Shown here: positions 54,613-64,000 of the stretch, piece after piece
Layout of the letters: the number at the start of each line of letters is the position of its first letter
Numbering within the stretch: the first letter of the stretch is position 1
Assembly (NCBI GenBank): GCA_009823505.1
Contig: VZQC01005558.1
Coordinates: 2,444,215 to 2,508,214, forward strand
Length of the DNA stretch: 64,000 nucleotides
Direction of reading: 5' to 3'
From: Rhizomys pruinosus
Taxonomy: Eukaryota > Chordata > Mammalia > Rodentia > Spalacidae
Notes under the pieces: generated by a model
The model's input: only the letters and a program-made list of their open reading frames with translations
Told to the model about the DNA's origin: nothing
Databases searched by the model: none
Program-made: the position numbers and the translations under genes

Positions 54613-57388
54613 AAGGCTTTTCACCTGCCATTTACTACCTGGATTCAGGCCCTTTGCCATTGCTGTCTCCTCTATTGGAATTTATATATATATAATATTC
54701 ATATTCCCTCTCTCATCACTGTTGGGTCTCCATGACCATAAGTATCCATTTCCCAGTCAATTCCCATCTACCTTCTGACGACAGTGGCTCCTGCCTCCTC
54801 CACACACATTTGGTACCATTCCTTTTAATTCTGATCTGTCTGACTTGATGGATACTTTGGTCTTTATTGTCTACCACCAGGTCCCCATTGGGGATCTGAA
54901 CACACCTCAGGGCAGACCTGTGTGTGTATTTAATGCACTGCTGAGCCTCTACTGCTAGATGAGAATGTGGTCTGCAAAGAGCACAAAGAAGTCCTGCTGA
55001 ATGAGTGAGCAAGTGAATCGTGGGTCAGGAGCCCAGACAGAGATTTCCTCTTTCTGCATGGAACAGCTCAGTGGAACAAGTGCTGAGCTCATGCTAAGTA
55101 TCAGGAAGGTTGGCTCCTTGAGAATGGTGCTTTCCCTTGGGGCTGTGGGCCTGGAGGACACTGCTTGTATAAAGAGAGATTGCCTGTTGTTTGTCCTGCT
55201 ATGGGGTGGGGTGGGGGGGTGAGTGGAGGGGTGGAGGTGGTACCAAGAATGCAGGTCTTCAGGGTGACACAAGGGGCTGTCTGTTCCCCTCCACTTCTGA
55301 CTATTTCACCCAGTAGACCTGTTAGTGTGATGAGTTTTGAGTTTTCCCTCTGAAAAGTGACTGAGTTTTACAGATGCTCAACAGATGGCTGTCGATTGGC
55401 TTGTGAGGAGTTAGAAGTATTAGCTTGTCTCCAGGCACAACAGCAGCATCCTTCCAAAGGGCAGGTGATGTGGTTTGAATGGGGCAAAGCCCTTGTCTCC
55501 AACAGCTAGGAGCACAGACAGCAGGCAGTGCCTCATTTAAACATGATGTCTACCCAGCATCCCTCAACCCTTGGAAGGAGGAGGAATGTTCAGTAGACAA
55601 TCTGACCTCAGCACTTCTAAGCCACGTGCTTCTCTTCTCAAGATCAGAACTCAGGCCTTTCACTTCCTTCCCAGAACAAAGCAGCACAGCACAGCAGCCA
55701 GTGAAGGGTGTCGTGATGATTAGTGGGTCCGGGCCTAGTTCTTCCTTACCTGAAGATCTGCTGAGCCTCATTCTTTCTGTCCTTGTCTTTTATCCCTTCT
55801 CTATGCTGTCACTTCTCTTCTCTTTCCTCGTGACTTAACTATTCAAAGACCTATTTGAAATCTGCCCTCTATGGCAAGGTGCTTTGCTGGGCATTTTGAG
55901 GGGAGACACAGAGGTCCAGGGGTGAAGGATCCAGAAAGACAAGGTCAGGCACTCATGCCATGGCCTCTTTTCTCAGTAGCACAGGGTGTAATAGACATTG
56001 TCTGGTCCAGAGAGAAGGAATCAATTCAATTCTTCCCATTTGGATGGGAAAGTTTGGAAGGCAGAGTGAGTTCACAGGGCACAGAGAGACAAAGATGAAC
56101 ACTAGAACCAACTAATATAAGAAGGAAACCAGATGCAGGTCTGAATCTGTAATTCCAAGTCTACAGCATTCTGGGAAAGGCAGGAGCATGAAGACAGAAG
56201 AAAGTCTAGTGGTTGCCAAAGGGAGGAGGGAGAAGGACAGGGAGGAAAGTGGATTTCAGAGCAGAGCCTGCTTTCTCGTACCTATTACAGCAAGAACATC
56301 CATAGATGGTGTTAGAGAGTGGACATGTTAAAGGACAATCAAGGACCCTAAAGTGACCTACAAGCCCCTAAGAGCATGACTGTTGTTTCCACAGGCTAAA
56401 CAACAGAATACACCTACCACGAGGAACAGCAGGGGAGGCTGTCAATAAGGGGGGAAGAGAGAGGACAGTGTAGAGACCCCTCTGTACAGCCTGAAATGCT
56501 AATGACAACATTATGGACACTGGACAGGCTGCCATCTGACAGACCAGGCCATCCCTGAACAGTGCTCTGCACACAATCTATTACCGACTCCTCCTCTTCC
56601 TGCCTGCTCTTCCTCCCTTCCTGCTCTCCCTCCTCCTCTCTGCTCTTCTTCCTCCTCCTCCTCTTCAGCTCCCTCCTTATTCCTCGCTTGCATTTTAATG
56701 AACATGGGTAAAGTTAACTTGAAGAAACAGTCTCTCGGGTGAAGGCTGCAGGCACCTGCTCCGGGACAGGTCACCTGTCTTTCTAAGCTAGACAAACCCC
56801 AGCAGGTGTCCTGCACACACTCTGCCATCTATTTTCTTCTTTGCTTTTACTCTCTGTATTCATGGTGTTCTATCTTCATAGAGTTCCATCCTGTCAGGTG
56901 AGTGACATATTCTTAGCCAGTCTGTCTTTGGTCTCTGTGTTTTGTCCTGTCCCTTTTTGGTCCATGGATGCTTTCATTCATGGTGGTGGCTGCTCTTTTG
57001 GGAGGCTGTGAAGATGCTCTCCAGCATCCCTGAAGGGCTCTTCTGTGAAATCTGAGAGCCAGGGCTTCAACTCCAACTCCCTCCCCTCCCACCCCATCCT
57101 CCCCACAAATTGCCATTGGAGTTGTGGACCATAGAGATGTTCTGAAGTGTCTGTAGATGCCCATATTTGAAAGGACACCAGAGCCCACACTGCTGCTGCT
57201 GCTGTGAGAGATGAATCTTTGTCTCTTTGACATTTGGGAGAGACAATTTAGCTCTCATCACCCTCTCTCTCCTTCCTGCCCATGACAGTCAGAATGGGCA
57301 TCCACCACTACAAAAGCTTTCACTCACTCAACACAATGCTTTTAGTGGCAGCAGTGGGAGGAAAGGACCAGGGTGCAGGGGCCTTTCA
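54613..57388. other. Unique non-coding DNA, about 2.8 kb
   Basis: No gene. A G-rich run lies at 55203-55240 and a C/T-rich tract at 56580-56680. Frames of 105-119 codons (55479-55838, 56511-56828, 56913-57233) are unsupported. Confidence 0.5.
56580..56680. repeat. C/T-rich low-complexity tract
   Basis: CTCCTC and CTTCCT units over about 100 bp. The translation is Glu-rich on the minus strand and not a gene. Confidence 0.75.
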
Positions 57389-57523
57389 AGAAGTCACTAG
57401 AAGAAGTCACTAGAAGAAGTCACTAGAAGAAGTCACTAGAAGAAGTCACTAGAAGAAGTCACTAGAAGAAGTCACTAGAAGAAGTCACTAGAAGAAGTCA
57501 CTAGAAGAAGTCACTAGAAGAAG
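57389..57523. repeat. 13-bp minisatellite, 10 perfect copies
   Basis: The unit gtcactagaagaa recurs every 13 bp, from 57393 to the last unit start at 57510, with no change among copies. Such homogeneity implies recent expansion and probable length polymorphism. Confidence 0.97.
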
Positions 57524-57734
57524 CAGAAACATATTACAGATTAACTGTATCTCTAGTTCTTATTTAAGATTTTTTTAAGAGGAAAGCAATATCTTCCTTT
57601 GATCTCAAACAAGGGAAATGTTCTTCATGAGGTTTGCTGAGGGACAAGGGACAGCAAGGGCTCCTGCATGGCTGGCTCACGTGAGCCAGTGTGGACAGCC
57701 AGCAAGCAAGAGCACAGTGCCAGGAGCCCGTGCG
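57524..57734. other. Unique DNA between two minisatellites
   Basis: Nothing recognised. Confidence 0.5.
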
Positions 57735-57861
57735 GTGTGGAGGCCACGGCATTGTTCTGAAGTAAGTGTGGAGGCCCACGGCATTGTTCTGAAGTGTGGA
57801 AGCCCACGGCATTGTTCTGAAGTGTGGAGGCCCACGGCATTGTTCTGAAGTGTCGGGGCCA
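57735..57861. repeat. 28-bp minisatellite, about 4 copies
   Basis: Units start with gtgtgg at 57735, 57766, 57794 and 57822, and a partial one at 57850. The later spacing is exactly 28 bp. Each keeps a CpG in 'cacggcattgttctgaag'. Confidence 0.95.
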
Positions 57862-58449
57862 TTTCCTGGTGATAGGAGCTACTTGTGGCAGATAGAACTG
57901 CTTGGAGAAGAGCCCATTCTGGTCTTTTATAGAACCTCTTCTCAAAGTTCCCATCTCTTCTGCTGGGTGTGACTGATAGGTGTTCCCCACACTCTTGTGG
58001 CATGGCTTGTGTGTGAACTTGACCATGCACTGCATGGAGCTGTGGCCCCTGCTGTGCTCCCGCTCCTTTGGCATCTTGCAGAGGAGCTGGGCTCCATGCT
58101 CTTCTGCTTTCTGCTCTGTGAAATTCTTATTTCTTTTCTTATGCGTGTTTTCCTGTGATCTAGGTCATTAGAGACTGCAGAGAGAATCCTTGCCGTCCTT
58201 TTCCCCTCTCCACACACACTGAGGTGAGGCTCACAGAGAAGTTCAGTCCAGAGTTCTCCAGATTCAGTGCTAGCCCAAGGCCAAGCCCCCTCACAACTTC
58301 TCTTCACTCTGGGACCACAGTTTCTCAGTCTCACTCTTGATGGTGTCATAGCTTCTTTTTCTTGACTCAGTAAAGAATGCTTCAGTATGCTTATACACAT
58401 TTGGGGACTATTAAAGAGTAGTTTTAGGCTTAGAACAAAAACATAACAG
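57862..58449 (-). other. Unassigned region with long minus-strand frames
   Basis: Minus-strand frames of 190 codons (58514-57942) and 149 codons (58074-57625) overlap in different phases. The first starts inside a B4 SINE, and the second ends in the 28-bp minisatellite. I recognise no domain. It could be a frameshifted retrocopy or simply chance. Confidence 0.3.
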
Positions 58450-58700
58450 GTGGAGCCTGGAGAGAGGCCTGAGGACTGGAGTTTGATACCCAGCATCCAC
58501 TTAGAGAGTGGCACTACATGCTTGTAATTCCAGTGCTGGCAGGCAAAGATGGGAGGAGCCAGCTTAATCAGGGAGCAGCATGTCTTAGTAAGAGACCTTG
58601 CTTCACAAATCAGGGTGAACTGCTCCGGAACAGCACTGAAGGTTGATCTCTGGTCTCCCCATGCAAGTGCACATAGGCGTGCCCATAGACAAGCAGAGGA
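58450..58700 (+). mobile_element. B4-type SINE
   Basis: 'gtggagcctggagagaggcc', 'gagtttgatacccagcatcc', 'gcactacatgcttgtaattc', 'gttgatctctggtctcc', 'tgcaagtgcacataggcg'. Head plus B1-like body plus CA-type tail. Confidence 0.7.
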
Positions 58701-58934
58701 ACTGGTATAGGGGTATCAGAAACATCTCTGTCTTCCCAAACCCAGCCCCCTCTTATCACATTCCTAACAGAGAAGTTTTTTTTATTTTTTTTGCTAGGAC
58801 TGACAACTCAAAGCCAACTCAAAGAGTCACTCGGGTCTGCAGTTTATACTGGCGTTCATTCCTGGTGGTACGGGTTTGCACTGGTGTAGAGGGAAAGGGT
58901 CTTTCAGGCCTTCCCTGAAAATCCTCTGTGGTCC
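58701..58934. other. Unique non-coding DNA
   Basis: A T-run at about 58776. Nothing else recognised. Confidence 0.45.
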
Positions 58935-59065
58935 CCTGGCAACCAGAGCAGGAGGCAGGAAGAATAAGAGGATCAGAATTTCAAGGTGATGCTTGGCTGC
59001 ATAGTGAATTCTAGGCCAGCCTGGGCTATGAGAGATTCTACTTCTGGAAACAACAATAATGAAAC
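58935..59065 (+). mobile_element. Old B1-like SINE
   Basis: 'aggaggcaggaagaataag', 'gcttggctgcatagtgaatt', 'ctaggccagcctgggctatg', 'aacaacaataatg'. A 7SL-derived monomer lacking its 5' start. Confidence 0.72.
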
Positions 59066-59199
59066 ATGTTCTTTGGGGGCTTAGCACAGGAGCAGCCTGT
59101 AGAGGGGGACAAAATCAGCAGACGTTCTGCTTTCCACACAGAGGGCATTCCTTATACACCTTTTAGGTAAGTGTCCATCTGGAGGCCAGAGGTAAGGCC

Positions 59200-59855
59200 A
59201 GGCCTCTGGTCACATTGGCGATTCTTTTGCAGCAGCTATGGGGGTCCACTCTGCTTACAGTGGTATGGAAATCAATGGTTAGATTTGATTCAAGTTTGGC
59301 TCTGCTGTGGTATATGAACACAAATAATCTTTCCACACAGGTAGTCAGGTATTCATATCAACTCACAGAAATGGTGATAGCAGGCACCAGTCCCATGCAA
59401 GCGCAAATCAGAAAAACCTCCCAGCATAGACATGAGGAAGAGGGCAGGAAGCTTGACCCCCACCTAAGGAGACTCACAGCAACAGATGGCTGCCAGGAGG
59501 GGCAGAGACAGTCTCTTTCAAGCATGGGATTCTTGGTAGGTTAACCAGGGTCCAGTGGATGGACCTACACTGGAGAATATTTGGAGACATAAATTAGACT
59601 CTATAGGCTATTTATATAATGGAGTACATTAAGTTGGGCAGGGGGCAATGAGGGGAGGGATAGATAGGGGGGATCTAAGTACCAATACATAATATTGTTT
59701 GAAAATTGCAAAAACTTAGAAAAAGTTTGTCTTGATAGGTCCACAGGGTACAAAAAATCAGGTGGGAGGTTGCAGAGCAAGTGCAGATAGGTGAGGAGTC
59801 TAAATATTATTAATGTATTGTATGAAATGCACAAAAATTCAATAAACATATTTTT
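59200..59855 (+). mobile_element. L1 3' UTR (rodent type)
   Basis: 'gatggctgccaggaggggc', 'gggattcttggtaggttaac', 'agttgggcagggggcaatg' (G-rich tract), 'tattgtatgaaatgcac', 'aaattcaataaacat' and A-rich end. The general layout is that of old rodent L1 3' UTRs. The upstream boundary is approximate. A 109-codon frame inside it is not a gene. Confidence 0.68.
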
Positions 59856-60124
59856 TAAAAAATGCTTGGCGCTACACTTTCTTCATTTTTCCTCCAATAT
59901 CCAGATAGCTCCTAGTGAAACATAGGGTGCAGATTTGGCATGTGGATGCCTCTCTCTCATCCTCAGATCACTTTCAACATAATAGGATGCAGGTGATAGA
60001 GTAGACCACGGGACCCTTGCAAAGCACAGAGCCAGTGAGTTTCAGGTACCAGAGAGGAGGGGATTCAGAAAGCATTGCACAGGGACTGAAAGTAAACACA
60101 TGTGCATAACTGGTATGAGAAGTT
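59856..60124. other. Unique non-coding DNA
   Basis: Nothing recognised. Confidence 0.5.
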
Positions 60125-60487
60125 GTAGCTTGAATAAGGAATGTCACCCGCAAGTTCTCATATTTGAGTATCTGGTTCCTGGCTGGTAGTAAGCTCTGTT
60201 TAGAGAGATTGTGGAACCTCCAGGAGGTGGAGCCTTGCTGGAGGAGATATGTCCCTGAGGGTGAGATTTGAGAGTTCATAGCCATGCCACACGTGTATTT
60301 CACTCTCTCTGCTTTGCTTCCTGCGTGTGGATAGAGATGTGATCCCTCAGCTTCCCGTGTTGGCTGCCTGCTGCCACGTCTCCTCCACCGTGATGAACTC
60401 CTACTCTGGAACTATCAGTCAAAATAAACTCTCCCATAAGCCACTTCTGGTCGTGGTGTTTTATCAGAGCAACAGAGAGGAAAGCAT
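60125..60487 (+). mobile_element. AATAAA-bearing rodent repeat
   Basis: 'atttgagtatctggttcctg', 'ggaggtggagccttgctgg', 'aaaataaactctcccataag', 'tatcagagcaacagagagg'. Co-linear with 8351-8906 and uninterrupted. Confidence 0.75.
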
Positions 60488-61969
60488 TATCACATATAAT
60501 GTGAAGTATATCTCAGGACACGATAATCCTAACTTTTGGAGCTCTTAGGTGTTCTTGTCTTAAGGACAGCAGATGCTGTGTGTTACAGGAATCTCCAGGG
60601 AACAACTTGTCAAGCCAAAGTCTGGGTTGGAGTTGAATAAAAACTAGTAACGTTTAGCATTCCATCTCAGGGCTGATATCAAAAAAATCTTACACATACC
60701 CTGGCCCTTGGCTGGGATGAGAATCTCATGAAAAGATTCAAGCTGTGATGGCTTCAACTGGCACCACCCATGTTGTCTGCAAATTCTGAGCTGGAATTTG
60801 AGATAATGAAATCTAGAACTAATTAGAACTCAAAGTCCCTCTCCCAAGCTCAAGGGTCACTATCATCCCAGTGGAGATATCTGTGCTCCACAGGACATTT
60901 GTGGGACTCCAGGGAAGAAGGGTTCCTGGAAGGTTAGCTATAGTGCTTATGGTGACTCAAACACTATAACACAAACAGAAACAGCATAGAAAATCTAGTG
61001 TTCAAAGCACTGCCAAAAGCAACACAGAACTTTGATCATTCCAAATGCATTTTAAAGCGGGTTGGGGGGAGAGGAATGTGATAGATTAAATTAAAGCAAT
61101 ATAACTAAACAAATGACATAGCAGCATGAAAAATAGTCACTGAAATAAATAATAAGTAGTATTCTTGAAGATCTATCCATCTCCTTCATATTTACTCTCT
61201 GCTGAAACACCCTCAGAGACTGTGTGCCAGATGACCTTTAATCTTTAGTGGTCAGCACAGCACCTGGCATTGGGCAGGGGCAGAGTATACACATTCCCTC
61301 TTACGTAATGACCATTGTGAATCTCTCTAAAGCCTTTTGGAGACTGTATAGAAGTGGCTGCTGCCAGATCCCTCTGTCCCAGTGTGCTCTGGGAAGCAGA
61401 ACGTGGGAACAAATAGCTGGTTTCTCTAGCCTGGCACGTCCCAGTGGAAAAGCCCTGTGTGAGCAGTGCATCTTATTACACTGCAGTATAGACAGGGTCC
61501 CCTCCACGGGCTGGCTCACTGTCATGAGCTCCCTTTCTGCAGTATCTCTAGACATTTCCTGTCATGTCCTTTTTTGTGTGTGTTCCCTGGTCCTGTGCTA
61601 ACGAGGATCTTTGAAAAATGATTGGTATGGTAATGATCTACAGAACTTACCGGAGATAGCAATTAAATATGGTTAATGGCTGGGGTACACTGACACATTA
61701 AAAGGCTTGCAGGCTGCGATTTATGAAGACAGCTCTGCAGCCTCCTGGTATCTGATGCATTTTTCTAGTATCCGTTTAGGCAGGCTAGTCTCAGCCTGGA
61801 ATCATTTTCAAGCCTCTGTCAGCATCTCCAGCTGCCAGACACCTTAGCATGCCTTGCTGTTCTCCTTCTAACTCACTGCCTCAAGGTCCTGAGGTAGGCT
61901 TTGTCCATATGAGACTGATGTCAACAGTTCAGTTTGCAGAAAAAATATGATACCAAAAGAGACATGTTA
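60488..61969. other. Unique non-coding DNA, about 1.5 kb
   Basis: No gene. 61640-61830 is non-repetitive and might be constrained, but nothing in it is diagnostic. The frame 61248-61601 (117 codons) is unsupported. Confidence 0.45.
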
Positions 61970-62213
61970 AGATCTCAGTTGATAAAGTGCTTGCCACGCA
62001 AGCATAAGGAGGTCTATTTGGATGCCCAGCACCTGCATAGAAAACCAGGCGTGGTGGCTCACACCTGTAATCTCAGGGTTGGAGAGGGAGAGACAGGAGG
62101 ATTTCTAGGATGCCTTGACAAGCCACTCTAGGTGAATCAGTGAGCCCCAGGCTCAGTATGAGAACTTGTTTCAAAAAATCAACTGAAAGAAGACACTGGA
62201 CATTGATCTCTGG

Positions 62214-62252
<39 letters not shown>

Positions 62253-62300
62253 GTGGCTTCTCTTCACACATGAGCACAAACAGAAACGTGTACACACATA
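61970..62300 (+). mobile_element. B4/RSINE1 SINE with (CA)n tail
   Basis: Head 'gataaagtgcttgccacgc', 'gatgcccagcacctgcat', B1-like 'ccaggcgtggtggctcacac', 'agagacaggaggatttc', 'gacattgatctctgggg', then CA. Confidence 0.85.
62217..62252. repeat. (CA)n microsatellite
   Basis: About 34 bp of pure CA within the SINE tail. Confidence 0.95.
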
Positions 62301-63687
62301 TATACAACATAAAGAGAACCTTTAAATTCAGAATCAGAGAAGATTTTTATAAGTGATATGAGATGAATTTTTATGATAAGAATTGAAATGAATCACTGGG
62401 GTGTTACTTTCCTAAACCTTGTTGATTTCTGGCTAGAACAGATTCTGCATTTCTGTAAAGGGGGAGAGTAGCATAGGTTGCCAGTGTTCAGCATCCTTAC
62501 CTCTGTGACAAGCCAAGAGATCAACTTTCCAGTGACCCAACAGTGCTTACCAATGCCACATTGGTCAATGTCTGTACTTTCCCTAACAGTCAGACCTATG
62601 TGTTCTTGCTTTTCTGTGCATTAATCAAGACCGATTAACAAAACCTGGAAACAGTACTGTAATGGAACCTGTAAGCCAATTTTCTGAGCTATTGTCACAT
62701 TGATTGCCCTTGTCCTTTCCCACTTTTTGTGACCAAGAATGGGTGCTGTCTTGCCTTTGAGAATTGCTAATGGTTTTACGTCAAGAGACCCAAAGCAGAT
62801 GTGTCTAGGTAATTAGGAGATAATTTAAGGTGCTGAAATTGAAAGTTGGGACTTGACTGAGGAGGATTCTTCCAGAGGAGGAAGCAATAGAGGTGAACAG
62901 TTTTCCACAATGGAGGGAGAGAGTATTCGGGTTATGGGAGTGCAGGGCACGCCACTTTGGGCAAGGTAATGGTTGGCTTCTTGTGGATGGCTTATGTTTG
63001 CTGTTTGGAAAGTCTCTAGAATAAGCATCCATCTTACATGCAAGGGCCACAGAAGATATGAGGATTCTGACTACATTGTTCCTAGGGATGTTAGTGAGCA
63101 ACACAATGTAAGCAGGAGATCCTCTGCTCCTTCTAGAACCATAACTCAAATGCATAGGATATCTGTATCACACTTTGCTCAAGTGCAGCCTATCTATGGG
63201 GATAGAGCATATTCTCAGGGAAATACTAAAGCTAAAGAGCCCATTCTTTGGATGTGTGGACCACCTGGAATTCTGTTGAAGTTCAAGATGAGTGGCTAAA
63301 CCCATGACTATGATTAAGTAGGTTCAAGACAAATTACAATAATGTTTTATTCAATGGGGAGAAATGATGCCTATTATAGTTTTGCTGTACTTTAATGTGC
63401 CTTAGAATTTGCTGGTGAGAATTTGCCCAAAGAAGCATGGATATGGAAAATGACCAAGACCCTGTCTACACGTGATTTCTAAGAAACAAAGGCTCTCAAC
63501 TGCCATGGAAATGGTTCTACCTAGATAAAATTCCATGGGAAGATAGAATACTTACCATGTGGGACGAGGTGGTGAACCCACTGCCTATAGAAATGATCAG
63601 TTCCTATGAAGGACAGTTTGTCCAAAGCCAAGAAGACAGGGATAAGAACAGAAATATCTGAATGCTAATTAGGACATCCTACTGAGT
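62301..63687. other. Unique non-coding DNA, about 1.4 kb
   Basis: No gene or clear repeat. The frames at 62805-63155 (minus) and 62973-63299 (plus) overlap each other and have no domain. Confidence 0.5.
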
Positions 63688-64000
63688 TACTGTGGTTTGG
63701 ATATGAAATGCTTACCACAAGATCAGGTATTTGAAAGCTTAGTCCCCAGATGGTGGCACCATTTTAGGAGACTGTGAAAACTCTAGGATGTGCAGTCTAG
63801 GTAAAGAAAGTGGGGTCTAGCTAGAGGAGTGTGTCATGGGGGTGAGGCTTAACATTTATTGCCTAGCCTCCACTTCCTGCCCCATCTCTGTTTCCTGTTT
63901 TGCATACATGTCAGGAGGTGAGGAGACCCAACCATACTCTCCACTGTGGTGGAATGGCCTGCCTGCAGGTGCCATGCCTTCCCTGCCATGCAGACTGTTT
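63688..64000 (+). mobile_element. AATAAA-type rodent repeat, cut by the window end
   Basis: 'gtggtttggatatgaaatgc', 'agtccccagatggtggc', 'ggtgaggcttaacattt', 'tgccatgccttccctgcc'. Co-linear with 8351-8906 and 60125-60487. The 3' part lies beyond the window. Confidence 0.72.

Noticed and set aside
57389..57861. CRISPR-like array
   Set aside because: The repeats are directly tandem without spacers, in rodent nuclear DNA; they are minisatellites.

Overview
This 64 kb window is ordinary nuclear DNA from a mammal, and specifically a muroid rodent. The evidence is the repeat population: B1 (7SL-derived), B2/B3 (tRNA-derived), ID, B4/RSINE1 and L1 elements of rodent type, many (CA)n, (GAAA)n and (GATA)n microsatellites, and low CpG outside young SINEs. 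The youngest B2 copies have their own diagnostic sequence (CpG-rich head, mostly a 17-bp internal duplication) that does not match the mouse or rat B2 consensus as I know it. The source is therefore probably another muroid, perhaps a cricetid, but I cannot name the species.

I found no protein-coding gene, no convincing exon chain, no RNA gene and no CpG island. The longer open frames are explained by repeats: antisense B2 (around 2.2, 9.1, 17.7, 20.8, 29.3 and 32.7 kb), antisense B1 plus L1 3' UTR (50.7-51.3 kb), a real but dead L1 ORF2 fragment (38.0-38.9 kb), a 36-bp tandem repeat (44.7 kb) and microsatellites. The window is best read as intergenic or deep-intronic DNA.

Layout: 0-8 kb is mostly unique, with one young B2, LTR/MER-type repeats, a (GAT)n tract split by a repeat, and a repeat-free, CpG-retaining stretch near 4.8-5.6 kb. 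8.2-9.4 kb is a nested SINE stack. 9.4-20 kb is mostly unique with scattered SINEs, microsatellites and a 42-bp near-perfect palindrome at 19.83 kb. 20.1-23.8 kb is a dense block of opposed SINEs, a 1.6-kb relic of L1 ORF2, and an L1 3' UTR. 24.5-32.9 kb carries an L1-like 3' tail, SINEs, two AATAAA-bearing rodent repeats and a B2-head/B1 chimera. 36.7-38.9 kb is a B1/B2 cluster followed by a 5'-truncated antisense L1. 38.9-43.7 kb is the longest stretch with almost no recognisable repeats. 43.7-51.6 kb has SINEs, L1 tails and an L1 3' UTR broken by a B1. 51.6-64 kb holds more rodent repeats, two minisatellites at 57.4-57.9 kb and an L1 3' UTR at 59.2-59.9 kb.

Nothing here looks like a novel multi-gene system. 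The interesting content is in transposon evolution (a B2 subfamily, SINE chimeras, nested insertions), unstable tandem repeats, one hairpin, and two possible conserved noncoding segments that need comparative data. Repbase family names for several rodent repeats are left open because I could not run a library search; repeat ends without target-site duplications are accurate to about 10-20 bp.
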